A stretch of DNA of 55,000 bases from Prorocentrum cordatum (GCA_963575745.1 CAUYUJ010016904.1:366272-421271); one strand, 5' to 3'; counted from the first letter of the stretch, positions 31,601 to 40,850 are shown. Notes: generated by a model not told the origin, from the sequence alone. Program-made: numbers and translations.

Positions 31601-32273
31601 TCGCGCTCGAGATGGGTCGGAATATTCGCGCGACGTCTCCAGCGGCGAAGCCACCGAGCCAGACTTGGACATCGTTGCGCCAATGACGGAGGACATGGAC
31701 CTGGAAATAGGTGCGACAGCGGTGCGTCATTGCAGAAGTTTTGGATGGATAACTTCGAGGCGCGAGGCAGGCTGCCCGATAGAAAATACACTTTGGATTG
31801 CAAACGTACGGCTACGTTAGCAAAGTGTCACTGCGCAAACCTGCGCGGAAGCTTTCGCCGGACAGATCCCTGCGCAAGAACGCGGGAAAACCGGTTGCGC
31901 CCGCTAGTGCGCGGGAACCCGCTAAGAGCGCAGACGAGCCCCCGAAGCCCCCGAAGCGTCCTGAGAAGAAAACGGTCTGATGAGGCCATATTCAAGTGCT
32001 CCAAGGTCACCTAGGTCGAAGAACCGAACCGGCTCAGTAGAGGCCGACCCTGGAGGAAAGAATGCGCAAATATTTGCGGGGGAACCTGCCCGTAGATCAT
32101 GCCCCAGGGGGCCAGCCGCGGCGGCCGCGGCGGCAGCGTTCCAGGGCAGCAGCGCGCCCGAGCCGAAGGAACCTGTTGCGCTGCGCGGGCCCAACCCCTG
32201 GCAGGGCCCGCCGGGGGGCTGGCTGGCCACCATCACTGGGCGGCGCGACAATGCAGTATGTCTCGCAGCCTGA
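31601..32273 (+). pseudogene. Acidic then basic/Pro-rich linker fragments, unidentified
   Basis: Three protein-like pieces follow in different frames: ATEPDLDIVAPMTEDMDLEI (near 31650-31710), a basic/Pro-rich piece KSADEPPKPPKRPEKKTV ending at 31980, and 31980-32273 with PGGKNAQIFAGEPARRS and an Ala run. The AGEPA comes from a GCGGG-GGAA-CCTGC palindrome at 32076. Low-complexity charged linkers like these fit between gag and RING/protease of the same element. Confidence 0.35.
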
Positions 32274-32378
32274 CGCGGAAGGGGCGGCACTCCAGACTGC
32301 ATCCATGGCGCCGGGGGTAGCTCCGAGGATGAGCGGGCGCCAGTGATTCGGTACCCGCGAAAAGAGTAATAACCCATC

Positions 32379-32945
32379 TGGAAGCGCAAGTTCGTCCGCA
32401 GCGCCCGCTGTTGCTTCGGCTTCTGCGGGGGGTGGGGGGGGGGGGGGGGCGCTGCGTCTGCGTCTACATTTTCGGGGCAACCTGCTATTATCCTTGAAAT
32501 AAATGAGGGAAGTAAGCGCAACTGGGAGACACTTGGCACTCTACGGCAGATGATAGTTAACCAGGCATACAGGGCCATCGCCGACGATGGTTCGAGCCGA
32601 TACAGAGTAGTACATTGCCCAATTGTACGCAACGCAACTTGTGCGACAGAGAAAGCCATCGAACGTCAGCGAGTCCGCAATCAGTTGCGGCGAGAGCCAG
32701 CCCTTAACTACAGCTGTGAGGCTGCATACCTTTCGAGGACGCTCAACGACGCGGGCGCGGGCTCGCCGTGGCCGAGAGAAAAAGATCAGCGCAAATGCTT
32801 GGAGTGGCTCACCACACCCACCGGGCACCAGCCATTTAACACAGATGATATCTCGTCTCGGTCTACGGAATTTGAAACCACTTTCGACGTGTTCGACGGT
32901 TGCGCATGCCTCGCTGATTTGCTGGTGGCCACCGAAGAACTTTAA
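32379..32945 (+). pseudogene. Unidentified ORF frameshifted at a G homopolymer
   Basis: From 32451 the frame reads SASTFSGQPAIILEINEG, NWETLGTLRQMIVNQAYRAI, EKAIERQRVRNQLRREPALN and FDVFDGCACLADLLVATEEL, stopping at 32945. Balanced composition and regular helices argue for a real coding sequence. Upstream (32379-32427) a Ser/Ala-rich reading in another frame joins across a run of G at 32434-32449. One G more or less restores continuity, so either the run slipped or its length is miscalled. Function unknown. Confidence 0.4.
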
Positions 32946-33374
32946 ACTCGCATCATGATAAGCACCTGGAAGCCGTCGAGAAATGCCTCCAGGGTAGGCA
33001 TATTGGGCATGCCAACCTCTAGCTGCACTGAAAATATGAGATGGCCGATCACAAATCTGGCGCGCAAAAGAACCGACTCCAGGTGGAGAAGCTCAAGTTC
33101 TGGGGGGGGGGGGGGGGCCCGACTTTCTACCTGCGGCTCAGCGATGGGCACGGCGGTCCAGGCATTCTTTACGCTTCGCGCATCCCCACCAGCCCATCTC
33201 ACAGCAGCAACTCTTGCGAAGCATGCCGACAGTCGTGTTTTTCAGGCGTGTGTCCGCTAGGCCCCGCATACCCCCCCCTGCCCCTCCCCCCCCCCGCCTC
33301 CTTGCACATCCTCCTTTGTGGGGGGGCGGGAGAAGGACGAGGCGGAGGAGGAGGGAGAGAAAGCGCTCCTCGTG
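32946..33374. other. Coding-like debris with a second G run
   Basis: Short readings such as HLEAVEKCLQGRHIGHAN and KSGAQKNRLQVEKLKFW occur in different frames around a G homopolymer at 33101-33117. After 33260 the sequence becomes C/G-rich low complexity. No domain assigned. Confidence 0.35.
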
Positions 33375-33775
33375 ATTTGAGTCGTTTGGGGTTTCTCGTC
33401 CTGGTGTGAGTCGTTCGGGCCCTTCTTCCTGGTGTGAGTCGTTCGGGCTCTTCGTGGTGTGAGTCGTTCGGGCTCTTCGTCCTGGTGTGAGTCGTTCGGG
33501 CTTCCCGTGGTGTGAGTTGTTCGGGCCCCTCATCCTGGTGTGAGTCGTTCGGGCCCCTCCTCCTGGTGTGACTCGTTCGGGCTCATCGTGGGGTGAGTCG
33601 TTCGGGGCCCGCGTCGTGGTGTGAGTCGTTCGGGCTCCTCGTGGTGTGAGTCGTTCGGGCGCCTCGTCCTGGTGTTGGTCGTTCGGGCCCCTCCTTGCGG
33701 TGTGAATCGTTCGGGCTCTTCGTGGTTTGAGTCGTTCGGGCCCCTCGTCCTGGTGTGAGTCGTTCGGGCTCCTCG
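33375..33775 (+). repeat. GAGTCGTTCGGGC minisatellite (25- and about 32-bp units)
   Basis: GTGTGAGTCGTTCGGGCTC is repeated about 14 times. The spacer is either CTTCGTG or CCCTCGTCCTG, giving two unit lengths. Confidence 0.9.
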
Positions 33776-33990
33776 TGGGGCCTCTTGGGGGCCTCTTGGA
33801 GCCTCTGGGGGCCTTTTGGGGGCCTCTTGGGGGCCTCTTGGGGGGCTCCTTGGGGCCTCTTGGGGCCTCTGTGGGGCCTCTTGGGGGCCTCTTGGGGGCC
33901 TCTTGGGGCCTCTTGGGGGCCTCTTGGGGGCCTCTTGGAAGCGTCTTGGGAGCCTCCTGGGGGCCTCTTGGGGCCATCTTGGGGCCTCTT
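33776..33990 (-). repeat. Reversed decamer array (TCTTGGGGGCC)
   Basis: About 20 units of GGGGGCCTCTTG, the reverse complement of the GGCCCCAAGA decamer found at 10-15 and 26-27 kb. Confidence 0.9.
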
Positions 33991-34160
33991 GCGACCTCCT
34001 CAGAAGCGCAAATAAGCGGCGCCTCCTGAGAAGGGCAAAATGAGCCCAAAACCGTCGTACAATCAATGATTTTGCTATGAAGGAAGAGGAGCGCGGCCCC
34101 CTCAGAAGGCCAAAATGGGGCCAAAACTTAGTAAACTCAATGTTTTTTTGCTTCGCAGAA
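33991..34160 (+). repeat. Direct repeat pair of about 60 bp
   Basis: TCAGAAGGGCAAAATGAGCC (about 34028) and TCAGAAGGCCAAAATGGGGC (about 34099) begin two copies that end with a GTAMAATCAATGATTTTGCT-like box. Confidence 0.75.
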
Positions 34161-34287
34161 GAGGAGAGGGACTTATCTCCGTCCCCCCGTCGGGGCCAGA
34201 ATCCCCGTGACGGTCGTCGTTGTTTGGCCCTCCCAGGAGTCGGAAAAGACCCCTCCAACGACCCGCGGGACCCCCTCTCCAGGTCCA

Positions 34288-34323
34288 GGGGGAGGGGGTA
34301 GGGGGAGGGGTAAACCCCTCCCC
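34288..34323 (+). other. G-quadruplex-capable motif overlapping a 9-bp hairpin
   Basis: Four G runs of 4-5 bases separated by 1-2 bases (34288-34310). The last two runs also form a perfect 9-bp stem GGGGAGGGG / CCCCTCCCC around TAAA (34302-34323). No gene start or end is evident beside it. Confidence 0.6.
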
Positions 34324-34419
34324 GAAGGGGAAGAAGGGGGTTGGGGGATTGAGAACAGAGAAAGCTCGCTAAACCACTCACGCCCAAAGGGCTGGTGGGA
34401 TTAGATGCCGAGAATCACT

Positions 34420-35489
34420 GTGCTACCGAGTGGCAAACTTGACGGGGGCGGGGGCGCCCCGCAGTTTCAGGCGCGGGGCCAAATTGGCGCGCAGCCCGAG
34501 CATGCTGAGTGGCGGTCTGTCATGCCGACGCCAAGACAGTCTCAGGAAGGACTCAGGCAGACAGGATTCATGGATGCCCACAGTTGCCTGGCGATGAGCG
34601 TATGCAGTCAGGCCTACGGATGGACTCCGAGGTTCTGATCTTCGTATTCTACAAGAACTTCAGTCGAGATGGTACCCCAGCATGGCGCTACGCCAATGAT
34701 ATCATCCGGACCTCGGAAGACAAAGGTCGCATCCCGGTGAGTTCCCTTGCCCCACTCATCGGCATCAAGCACAACGAGCAGGAATGTGAGCACGACCGAG
34801 TTGGGCAGGCATGGGCCAATGATCTGCATACTGACTCTCAGCGGGGAAGCTCGCCCCGACGGGGTGGTGCGACACGCCGTTCGATCCTTCCACGTTGAAG
34901 AGATGGATCATAGACACTCCTGTCAACTTGCGTGTGTCCACGCTGAACTCACTGACAGAAGAGGTGCATCATGCCTCGATGTTCATGCTGCAGAGGTGAA
35001 TTTAGCGGGGGCACCTGCAGACGGCTCTGATGGATCCTGGATCCAGGCTCAGAGTGCCGATGCGTCGGGTATCACACCCAGTGGTGCAGCGCCAAACGAT
35101 TGGATTTTCGCAACAGTTCCGCGGCGCAACCAGGCGCAGCAGCAGCTGCCTGTTCCCGCGGGGCAAGCCGCTGTATTTGCGCCCATAAGCAGGCCCACAA
35201 TTCCGTTTGGCACTCCAAAGAGTGCCGGTAGCACTAACAGCCTACAGGCCAGACCCCAGAGCATGAGGATGGATCCGCATCTCTATCAGGCCTTACAAGC
35301 CACATCGCCTTTTGCATCTCCACGTGCTGCAGCGCCACATGCTGCGCCGACTTGGCAGCGAGTGATTATGGACCAGTACGGAGGCTGCCCAGAGGGTCGA
35401 CAGCATGCTGGGGCAGCAGCAGTGGATGCACAGACAGATGCAGGAGGTTACGGAGAGCATGAGGCGGGATGGAATCGACGCCACATGCA
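34420..35489 (+). pseudogene. Copia-like linker region upstream of the RING finger
   Basis: Protein-like readings change frame several times: LIFVFYKNFSRDGTPAWRYA and IIRTSEDKGRIPVSSLAPLI (about 34640-34760), then AGAPADGSDGSW (35005), VPRRNQAQQQLPVPAGQAAV (about 35118-35177) and, in another frame, AAQRVDSMLGQQQWMHRQMQ (about 35390-35450), an amphipathic helix. Two palindromes (35005 and 35158) are read in frame as AGAPA and AGQAA. No enzyme domain is present. Confidence 0.4.
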
Positions 35490-37310
35490 AATTGGGCTCC
35501 ACCTTGAGAGTATGTGCCTGACGTAAATCCGTCGCCGAATCATCCGAACCGATATGGATACATCCCTGCGTTCTTCAGCCACCCAACCTATGATCCGACA
35601 GCTGCACATAGGCCGGCGACGCCGCACATCGATTCGGCCATGTTCCCTGATTAATACGCGCAGACGACAGGGGTTCGTCGGGTCGGAAGTCGAGCCGGAA
35701 ACCCGTTTGCCAGGGCGACAGCGGATAAATTTTACAGGTCTCAGCTCACAAGGTGAGCGGGATACGAGGCTGGCATTCCCGGCCAGGTGCCGCGCTACGG
35801 GTACCTGGCGGCCCCCATGGACCAATATGAGAATCCACATGGTCCAGAGCTGATTGTACCTGCATCGTTGGCCGTGCATGAGGCGCAGCAAGCAACTCTC
35901 CCAATGCAGATCGCACGCCAGCAGCGTAATCAGGCGTGGCAAGCACGCCGCATGATGAACCGCGCGGGGACACCCGCTGCATCTGGAATCTGGATTTTTG
36001 GGGCAAGCCGCAGCGGCTTAGCCGCTATGGGTCTCTCAGCAAAGCTTGCCGTGGGACCGGTAGTTGCGGGGGCACCTGCTACTATGTCAACGAGTCCCGC
36101 AGTTCCACCTAGCCGCTACGAAATGCGAGAAACTACATGTGAGCGGAAATCGCGCACAAGGCCATCAGCTACGCCACCGATCATCAGCGACGGTGAATTC
36201 ACGAAATGTGCTATATGCCTAGAAGAGTTTACATACCACGATAAGGTATGGAGGCTCCAAGGCGGCCACATCTTCCACGCGCTCTGTTGGGGCCGTGTTG
36301 CGCAGGCACACGTGGGCCGACAGCTGGGGGGCGCCCCTAACGAGGCACCGTGCGCCGTATGCCGAGGCGCAGGACTCATCGCAGCTGAGTTTCGTTGCGC
36401 CCTCGCAGGAGAGCACAATGCGGACGACCGACCTGATGAGATACTCCGAGGGGCAAATGAACTCAGGAACCTTCGTGAAGAATTGAACAGGATCGCGGCC
36501 ATGATGGCAGGCTCCACGGCGCCGGCGGGCACGCCTGCTGCTTCTGCGGGGCAACGTGCTGCGCCTCCATGCACGCGGCTACTTCCAGCGGCAGCGACGC
36601 CGACCGCAGACGCGCAGATGCCGCTAATAGCTGAGTCACTTGCCATTGCAGGGGCACCTGCTGCATTGACCCCTGTGGGGTTACCTTCGAATGGCGCGCG
36701 GCTCAGACGCATGGAAGAAGCCGACGCGCCGCGTGGCACAATGCGGGGGCACCCGCTACGCTCGCGTCGGACTGGGGGCCCAGTCAGCGCACGCAGTGGC
36801 GCCAGCGCCATATCCGAGCGCGACATGCTGCAAACAGTGCTGATGGTCAACGCGGAAGGCCAGAACGCAGTGCGTGTCGAAGAGGGCACCTTTGAGAACA
36901 TGCCACTTACGCAAGAGTAGCCCTTTCGGTATAATGAATGTCCTGATGATTTGATTATATAGCAATGCCCAATCACCAAGGAGGAGAACAAGGCGCACGC
37001 GGACGCATTCACAGATTTGACGAGGGATCAGTGGATATTGGACCACGGCCGCCGCAAGGTCACGCATGGCACAACGTTGTCCACTGTGCCGGGCATATTC
37101 GGTCACCGACATGAGTTAGCATTAGTAGCAAGCAGTGGGACCATGATTGGTGCAATGTTGGAATCTTAATTATGGTTGGACATCGGTAGCGACATGAACA
37201 TCATTGGCTTGAAAACTGCGCAGGCGTTTGAGCGAGCTTCGCGCTCACATGGTCACGCCGCCAAGCAACTGAACCTAAAGAAACTTATATCCGCGACCAG
37301 AGTGGGCTAA
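35490..37310 (+). pseudogene. RING-like finger and retroviral-type aspartic protease region, interrupted by stops
   Basis: One reading frame can be followed for about 1.8 kb without a shift, but five stops interrupt it: TAA 35652, TGA 35754, TAG 36918, TAG 36960 and TAA 37167. It contains a Pro/Tyr-rich start (YVPDVNPSPNHPNRYGYIPA), the piece RYGYLAAPMDQYENPHG, and a RING-H2-like finger at 36207-36362. The finger has C-x2-C, then GGHIFHALCW and C-x2-C; the usual third Cys is replaced by Gly. At 37173-37310 it ends with WLDIGSDMNIIGLKTAQAFE and a helix, the D-x-G active-site loop and following strand of a copia-type protease. The combination gag-knuckle-RING-protease is what I associate with dinoflagellate copia-like polyproteins. 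Integrase and RT are not found downstream. Confidence 0.6.
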
Positions 37311-37318
37311 GGGGCCGC

Positions 37319-38107
37319 GTGCAGGACATCAGGGCATTGCACAATTGCACAACTGCCTGCGCCCGTCAGCGTCGCATGGGCCAGCGGGGGGAACTCGCTG
37401 CCGCGGCTCGCGAGGGGCAAAGCTGCCGCGGATGCCAGACGGCGCTGGCGCCAATCGACGCGACGCCGCCGCGTCGTCGATGGACCTTGCGCTGGGCGCG
37501 CGCCGCCAATGGCGCTCAACTTGGACTGCCGATCCGTCGATGCGCTGGAGGGCGCGGTGGAGAAACGCATGGGGCGGGGCGAGATCTTCGCTGGAGTCGG
37601 CGCGCCACGCCGCCGCTGCGCCGCTGGCGCCATCGCCGCGATCGCCACCGCAACCGCGCGCCGCCGCCCCCAACAGCGCCCGCAAGCGCGCCGTTTGATC
37701 GGCGCGACCACGCCAATGCCGCCCCCCCCCCCCCCCCCCCTGTCACCGCCTCGCCCGCGCGCGCGGAGGGCGACGCCGCCATGGCCACAATGACAAACTA
37801 TAGGGATGACTTCGAGCAGACGTCCGACTCAGCGTTCGCTAACGCGGAGCTCTGGCGATATGAAATGGTCGGGAAAGCCCGCGGGAAGCTCGACGGCGCG
37901 ACGGCTGTGGTCGCAGAGCTGGGCTTGCCCTTCGCGGGGCTGAGGGGCCCAGTGAAGCGGTGGTCGGCGGCGGCGCCGCGCGCCGACGCGGGCGTCGACG
38001 CGGGCGCCGACTGCGTGCATAACGCAAATGAGATTCTTCATGTGTCAAACTGCATGATGGTCGATTTGTGCGTCCGAAGGCGGTGGGCGAGGATATCACG
38101 CAGCTGA
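37319..38107 (+). pseudogene. Unidentified gene-like block, part 1
   Basis: After a GC-rich lead and a C homopolymer at 37722-37740, the frame from 37780 reads MATMTNYRDDFEQTSDSAFA, GKLDGATAVVAELGLPFAGL and NANEILHVSNCMMVDL, then stops at 38107. Composition is typical of a soluble helical protein. The reading continues in the next block after a frame change around 38060. I do not recognise it. Confidence 0.35.
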
Positions 38108-38403
38108 GCGCGCACCTGACGGACCTCGTCGCGCATTGCGACGCGTTGCGCAGCGTGGGCAATGATGGCGCCGATAAAGCTGAGACGACTGCCAAACTTA
38201 CTCAAATGCAGGCTCTCATCTCCGAGATCACGAAAAAGGCCCCCGAGTCTCAGGAAACATGCGGTCGCTGCGCGTCCGCCATCGGCGACGTTCACAATGG
38301 CTGGTTTGTCTGCGCTATGGACTTCTTGGCGAGAGCTGGCGTTCTCGCGAAGGAGGCGCTCGGCGACGCCGAGGATATCAGCTTTTTCAGGTCACGTGCG
38401 TAG
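38068..38403 (+). pseudogene. Unidentified gene-like block, part 2
   Basis: Reads KAVGEDITQLSAHLTDLVAH, KAETTAKLTQMQALISEITK, TCGRCASAIGDVHNGWFVCA and AGVLAKEALGDAEDISFFRS. A C-x2-C pair sits in the middle. It overlaps the previous and following parts by a few codons, as expected for frameshifts or short unspliced segments in one coding region. Confidence 0.35.
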
Positions 38404-38749
38404 CGCGCAGGACACGCTGGAGGACATGATCGAGTACATCGCGAAGATCGCTGGCATCGCGGTGGCCATGACATCCGAAAAGCAGCTCGCAACTTATAAA
38501 GACGTCGCTGGGCTGGCCCACCTGGTGGCCCGGTGGCCAAATTCAGACGCGAAGTGGGTCTGCGACAGCGCCATAACCGGCAAGGGCAACCCCGCCCAGC
38601 TGGATGCGAATGTCAAGAGGTTCATGAACAACATCGGTGTTCTGGGGATTGCAACGGAGATGCAACTAGCGCCGAGGGCCTTAGGACGGCTACCTCTTCT
38701 AAACGGGTCTCCTTTTGCTGAGGTTCCAGGGTCCGAATCCAAGGGCTGA
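38390..38749 (+). pseudogene. Unidentified gene-like block, part 3
   Basis: Continues in a third frame with QDTLEDMIEYIAKIAGIAVA, KQLATYKDVAGLAHLVARWP and NPAQLDANVKRFMNNIGVLG, stopping at 38749 after a less convincing tail. With parts 1 and 2 it would give an alpha-helical protein of roughly 300 residues. No domain recognised. Confidence 0.35.
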
Positions 38750-38842
38750 GGGTCCAGGAACCCAGTGAGGCAGGGGCTGGCCGGGCTGGCAGGCGCGGGC
38801 TAAGGCTCGCGGCCGAGGGCGGGCGGGGCCCGACTGAAGGAG

Positions 38843-39250
38843 GTGGTCCGCCCGACAGGCGGTGGCGTCGATAATCGAGGCACGACCACTCTGGTGAGCC
38901 ATTCTTTGGGCTTGATCAAGCTTGGGCTTCATTTTAATGTTGGCGAGGTGCACGAAGATGCGGTCGAGGCCACGGATGCTGCGTCGATTTTCCAGCTCCT
39001 CATCCGCGACGTGCACGTGATCGGTAAGCTCCAGGTGGGTGGTCTCGAGTTCATGACGCTGGCGACGAGGGCGAGAGTGAGCTGACCAATTCCTCGCACC
39101 ATGTTGCCCTGCGGCACCTCCGCAATTTCATCGCAGCTAGCAGCCTCTCCCCCATCCGGCCCGACGCCCGCTGCAACGTGCGCGACGAGACAGACGCGCA
39201 GATGCGGGTTGATCGTGCCTTGGCGCACGTCGAGGTTGCTGCCAGGGCGA
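38843..39250 (+). pseudogene. Unidentified gene-like block, part 4
   Basis: Reads EATDAASIFQLLIRDVHVIG and KLQVGGLEFMTLATRAR to a TGA at 39083. In another frame, from about 39080, ELTNSSHHVALRHLRNFIAA and VRDETDAQMRVDRALAHVEV follow. A GGTAAGC word near 39023 would be a good splice donor, so some frame changes in this region could be introns. Confidence 0.3.
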
Positions 39251-39429
39251 GCCATTCCTGGCCTCTTTGCAGCCCCAGTTGCCCCGTTCGAGGATGCCGA
39301 ACCCCAGGGCTGCGACAAGGGCGACTGCCTCGGAGCGGCTCGCACCCGCAAGTTGTCGACGTCATCTATCGCGGCCCTCGGCGCGCCGCTGGATTCGGGG
39401 GCGGCCGTCGCCCTGGGTGGGGGGGCGGG

Positions 39430-39943
39430 CGGCAGCTTCCCTGCTCGCCGCAGTCGCTGAGGTCGCGGCTCAAGTGCGAGGGGCGTTCGCGAGGGGGCGC
39501 CGCGATTTCGCGTCGGTGTCTCCGAGTGATTGGGCGATCGAGTTGACCGAGCACTGCAAGATGGTCGCGCCGACCTTCGGAGCTGCATTCGACCGGGGCG
39601 GGGCCATGGGCGCGGCGATGAAACGCCTGATCAGCGACGACACGCTCGGCCCCGTAATCGACTGTTACAACGAGCTCCACGCTGGTGTCAGCGTGACCAA
39701 CGTGACGGGCGAGATGACGGGCGTTCCCCGGCTGTCCAGGATCACGACCTCACGAAGACGGCCGTCGCCATGGGAGTGGAGACGCTGGCGCGTGGGAGGG
39801 GTCGGGGAGGGTCGGGGGCGACGGGGGGTCGAAGAGCTGCAGCGCACGACGGCGGGGGCGCGAAGAGAGGGGGCTGGAAGGGGCACGGCGCGATAACCGC
39901 GAAGGGCATCGCGTCGATGAGCGCGGCGCGCGCGCGCCATTGA
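39430..39943 (+). pseudogene. Unidentified gene-like block, part 5
   Basis: Reads RGAFARGRRDFASVSPSDWA, IELTEHCKMVAPTFGAAFDR, MKRLISDDTLGPVIDCYNEL and VTNVTGEMTGVPRLSR up to about 39745. It then shifts to a frame with DLTKTAVAMGVETLARGRGR and a Gly/Arg-rich end at 39943. Family unknown. Confidence 0.35.
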
Positions 39944-40506
39944 TGAATGAACGCTGCGCTCACCATCTGGATACTCTTCGCATTCAGGGTGGCCACGTCT
40001 TGCGCCGCAGCTCTCCGGCGCCCCCCTTCCAATCCAGCCCCCAGGTAGCAGCTGACGCGGCCGCGATCATGATCGGAGGTGCGTTCATGATCGCAGAGTC
40101 GGCGAAGGCAGTCGAGGGTGCCCAGCTCGCGGCGGACGTCGTCGCGAAGCACAGGGCGCCGAATAATTGCTTGATCCCCATCGGTTTCTGGCGCGAGCTG
40201 GGGGCCATGAAGGACTCATCCAGCGGCGTTGTCAAGAGCGTGGAGGCGGCGCGCAAGGCCGACGGCGCCCGCGCTGGCTCGGGCTCGGGCTCAGGGGGCG
40301 CGCCGTGCACGCCCGGGCCGGAGGCGCGCGCTTCGGTGAGCCAGTCCGACAGTGGCGCGAAGCCGGTGGGCTTGGTGAAAGCTGAGAGCGACGCCTCCAG
40401 CCCGCCGCGCCGCCCAGCGCCGACGGCGGCGCCGGCAGCTCCAAGCCCTGGCGGCGCGACGGCCGCGGAAGAAGCCGCTGGCGCGCCCCGCCGCAGCAGG
40501 CGCTAG
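39940..40506 (+). CDS. Hypothetical ORF with Ala/Ser/Pro-rich C-terminus
   Basis: 188-codon frame. The middle reads DAAAIMIGGAFMIAESAKAV, GAQLAADVVAKHRAPNNCLI and GFWRELGAMKDSSSGVVKSV; the end is low-complexity AGSGSGSGG followed by Ala/Pro/Ser and RRSRR. It may be the C-terminal part of the preceding gene-like block. No recognised domain. Confidence 0.35.
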   Translation: MMNERCAHHLDTLRIQGGHVLRRSSPAPPFQSSPQVAADAAAIMIGGAFMIAESAKAVEGAQLAADVVAKHRAPNNCLIPIGFWRELGAMKDSSSGVVKSVEAARKADGARAGSGSGSGGAPCTPGPEARASVSQSDSGAKPVGLVKAESDASSPPRRPAPTAAPAAPSPGGATAAEEAAGAPRRSRR

Positions 40507-40850
40507 AATGACGATGGAGGAATGAGGGGGTGTAGTGAGGAGGTGGAGGAAGACGATGACAATGCTCAAGATGGTGACGACGATGATGATGACGGTGGCG
40601 ATGAGGAGGAGGATTGCGATATGAAGCGCAACTGGCGATGGTGTTGAGGGCCATCAAGATGGCGATGATTGGGAGGAGGTGGATTATATTGATAAGCAGG
40701 CGGGGGAGACGGACCATGCCCGAGAGCGCGAAGGAGGAGGACCAAAGCATGATGCGAAAGAGGAGGACCAACAAGCGGAAACGGCCTTGGTGCTTTCACA
40801 TGCGTGCGAGCATATTGTCTTTGTTGTTGAGCTTATCACAACAATAGGGA
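40507..40850 (+). repeat. Degenerate GAT/GAC/GAG triplet tract
   Basis: GATGATGATGACGG and GAGGAGGAGG words dominate 40510-40620 and continue weakly to 40780. Acidic frames here are compositional. Confidence 0.7.

Larger units (their letters stand above)
28859..36756 (+). repeat. Dispersed short palindrome family (GCGGG-GNNA-CCYGC)
   Basis: Good copies at 29575, 30673, 32076, 32472, 35005, 35158, 35964, 36066, 36525, 36546, 36648 and 36743 (about 14-15 bp each), a short-stem copy at 29243-29254, and a diverged one at 28859. Typical arms are GCGGG and CCCGC or CCTGC around GCAA, GGCA, GGAA or GACA. Eleven of the fourteen are read in the open frame as Ala-Gly-x-Pro-Ala or close variants (AGQPA, AGEPA, SGQPA, AGAPA, AGTPA, AGQAA, AGQRA). 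A twelfth (28859) reads ARQPA. The copies at 29243 and 36743 are read in other phases. Confidence 0.75.

Noticed and set aside
37311-40506. Integrase and reverse transcriptase of the copia-like element
   Set aside because: No HH-CC zinc motif, D-D-E integrase pattern or YVDD was seen after the protease, so I describe this block as unidentified.
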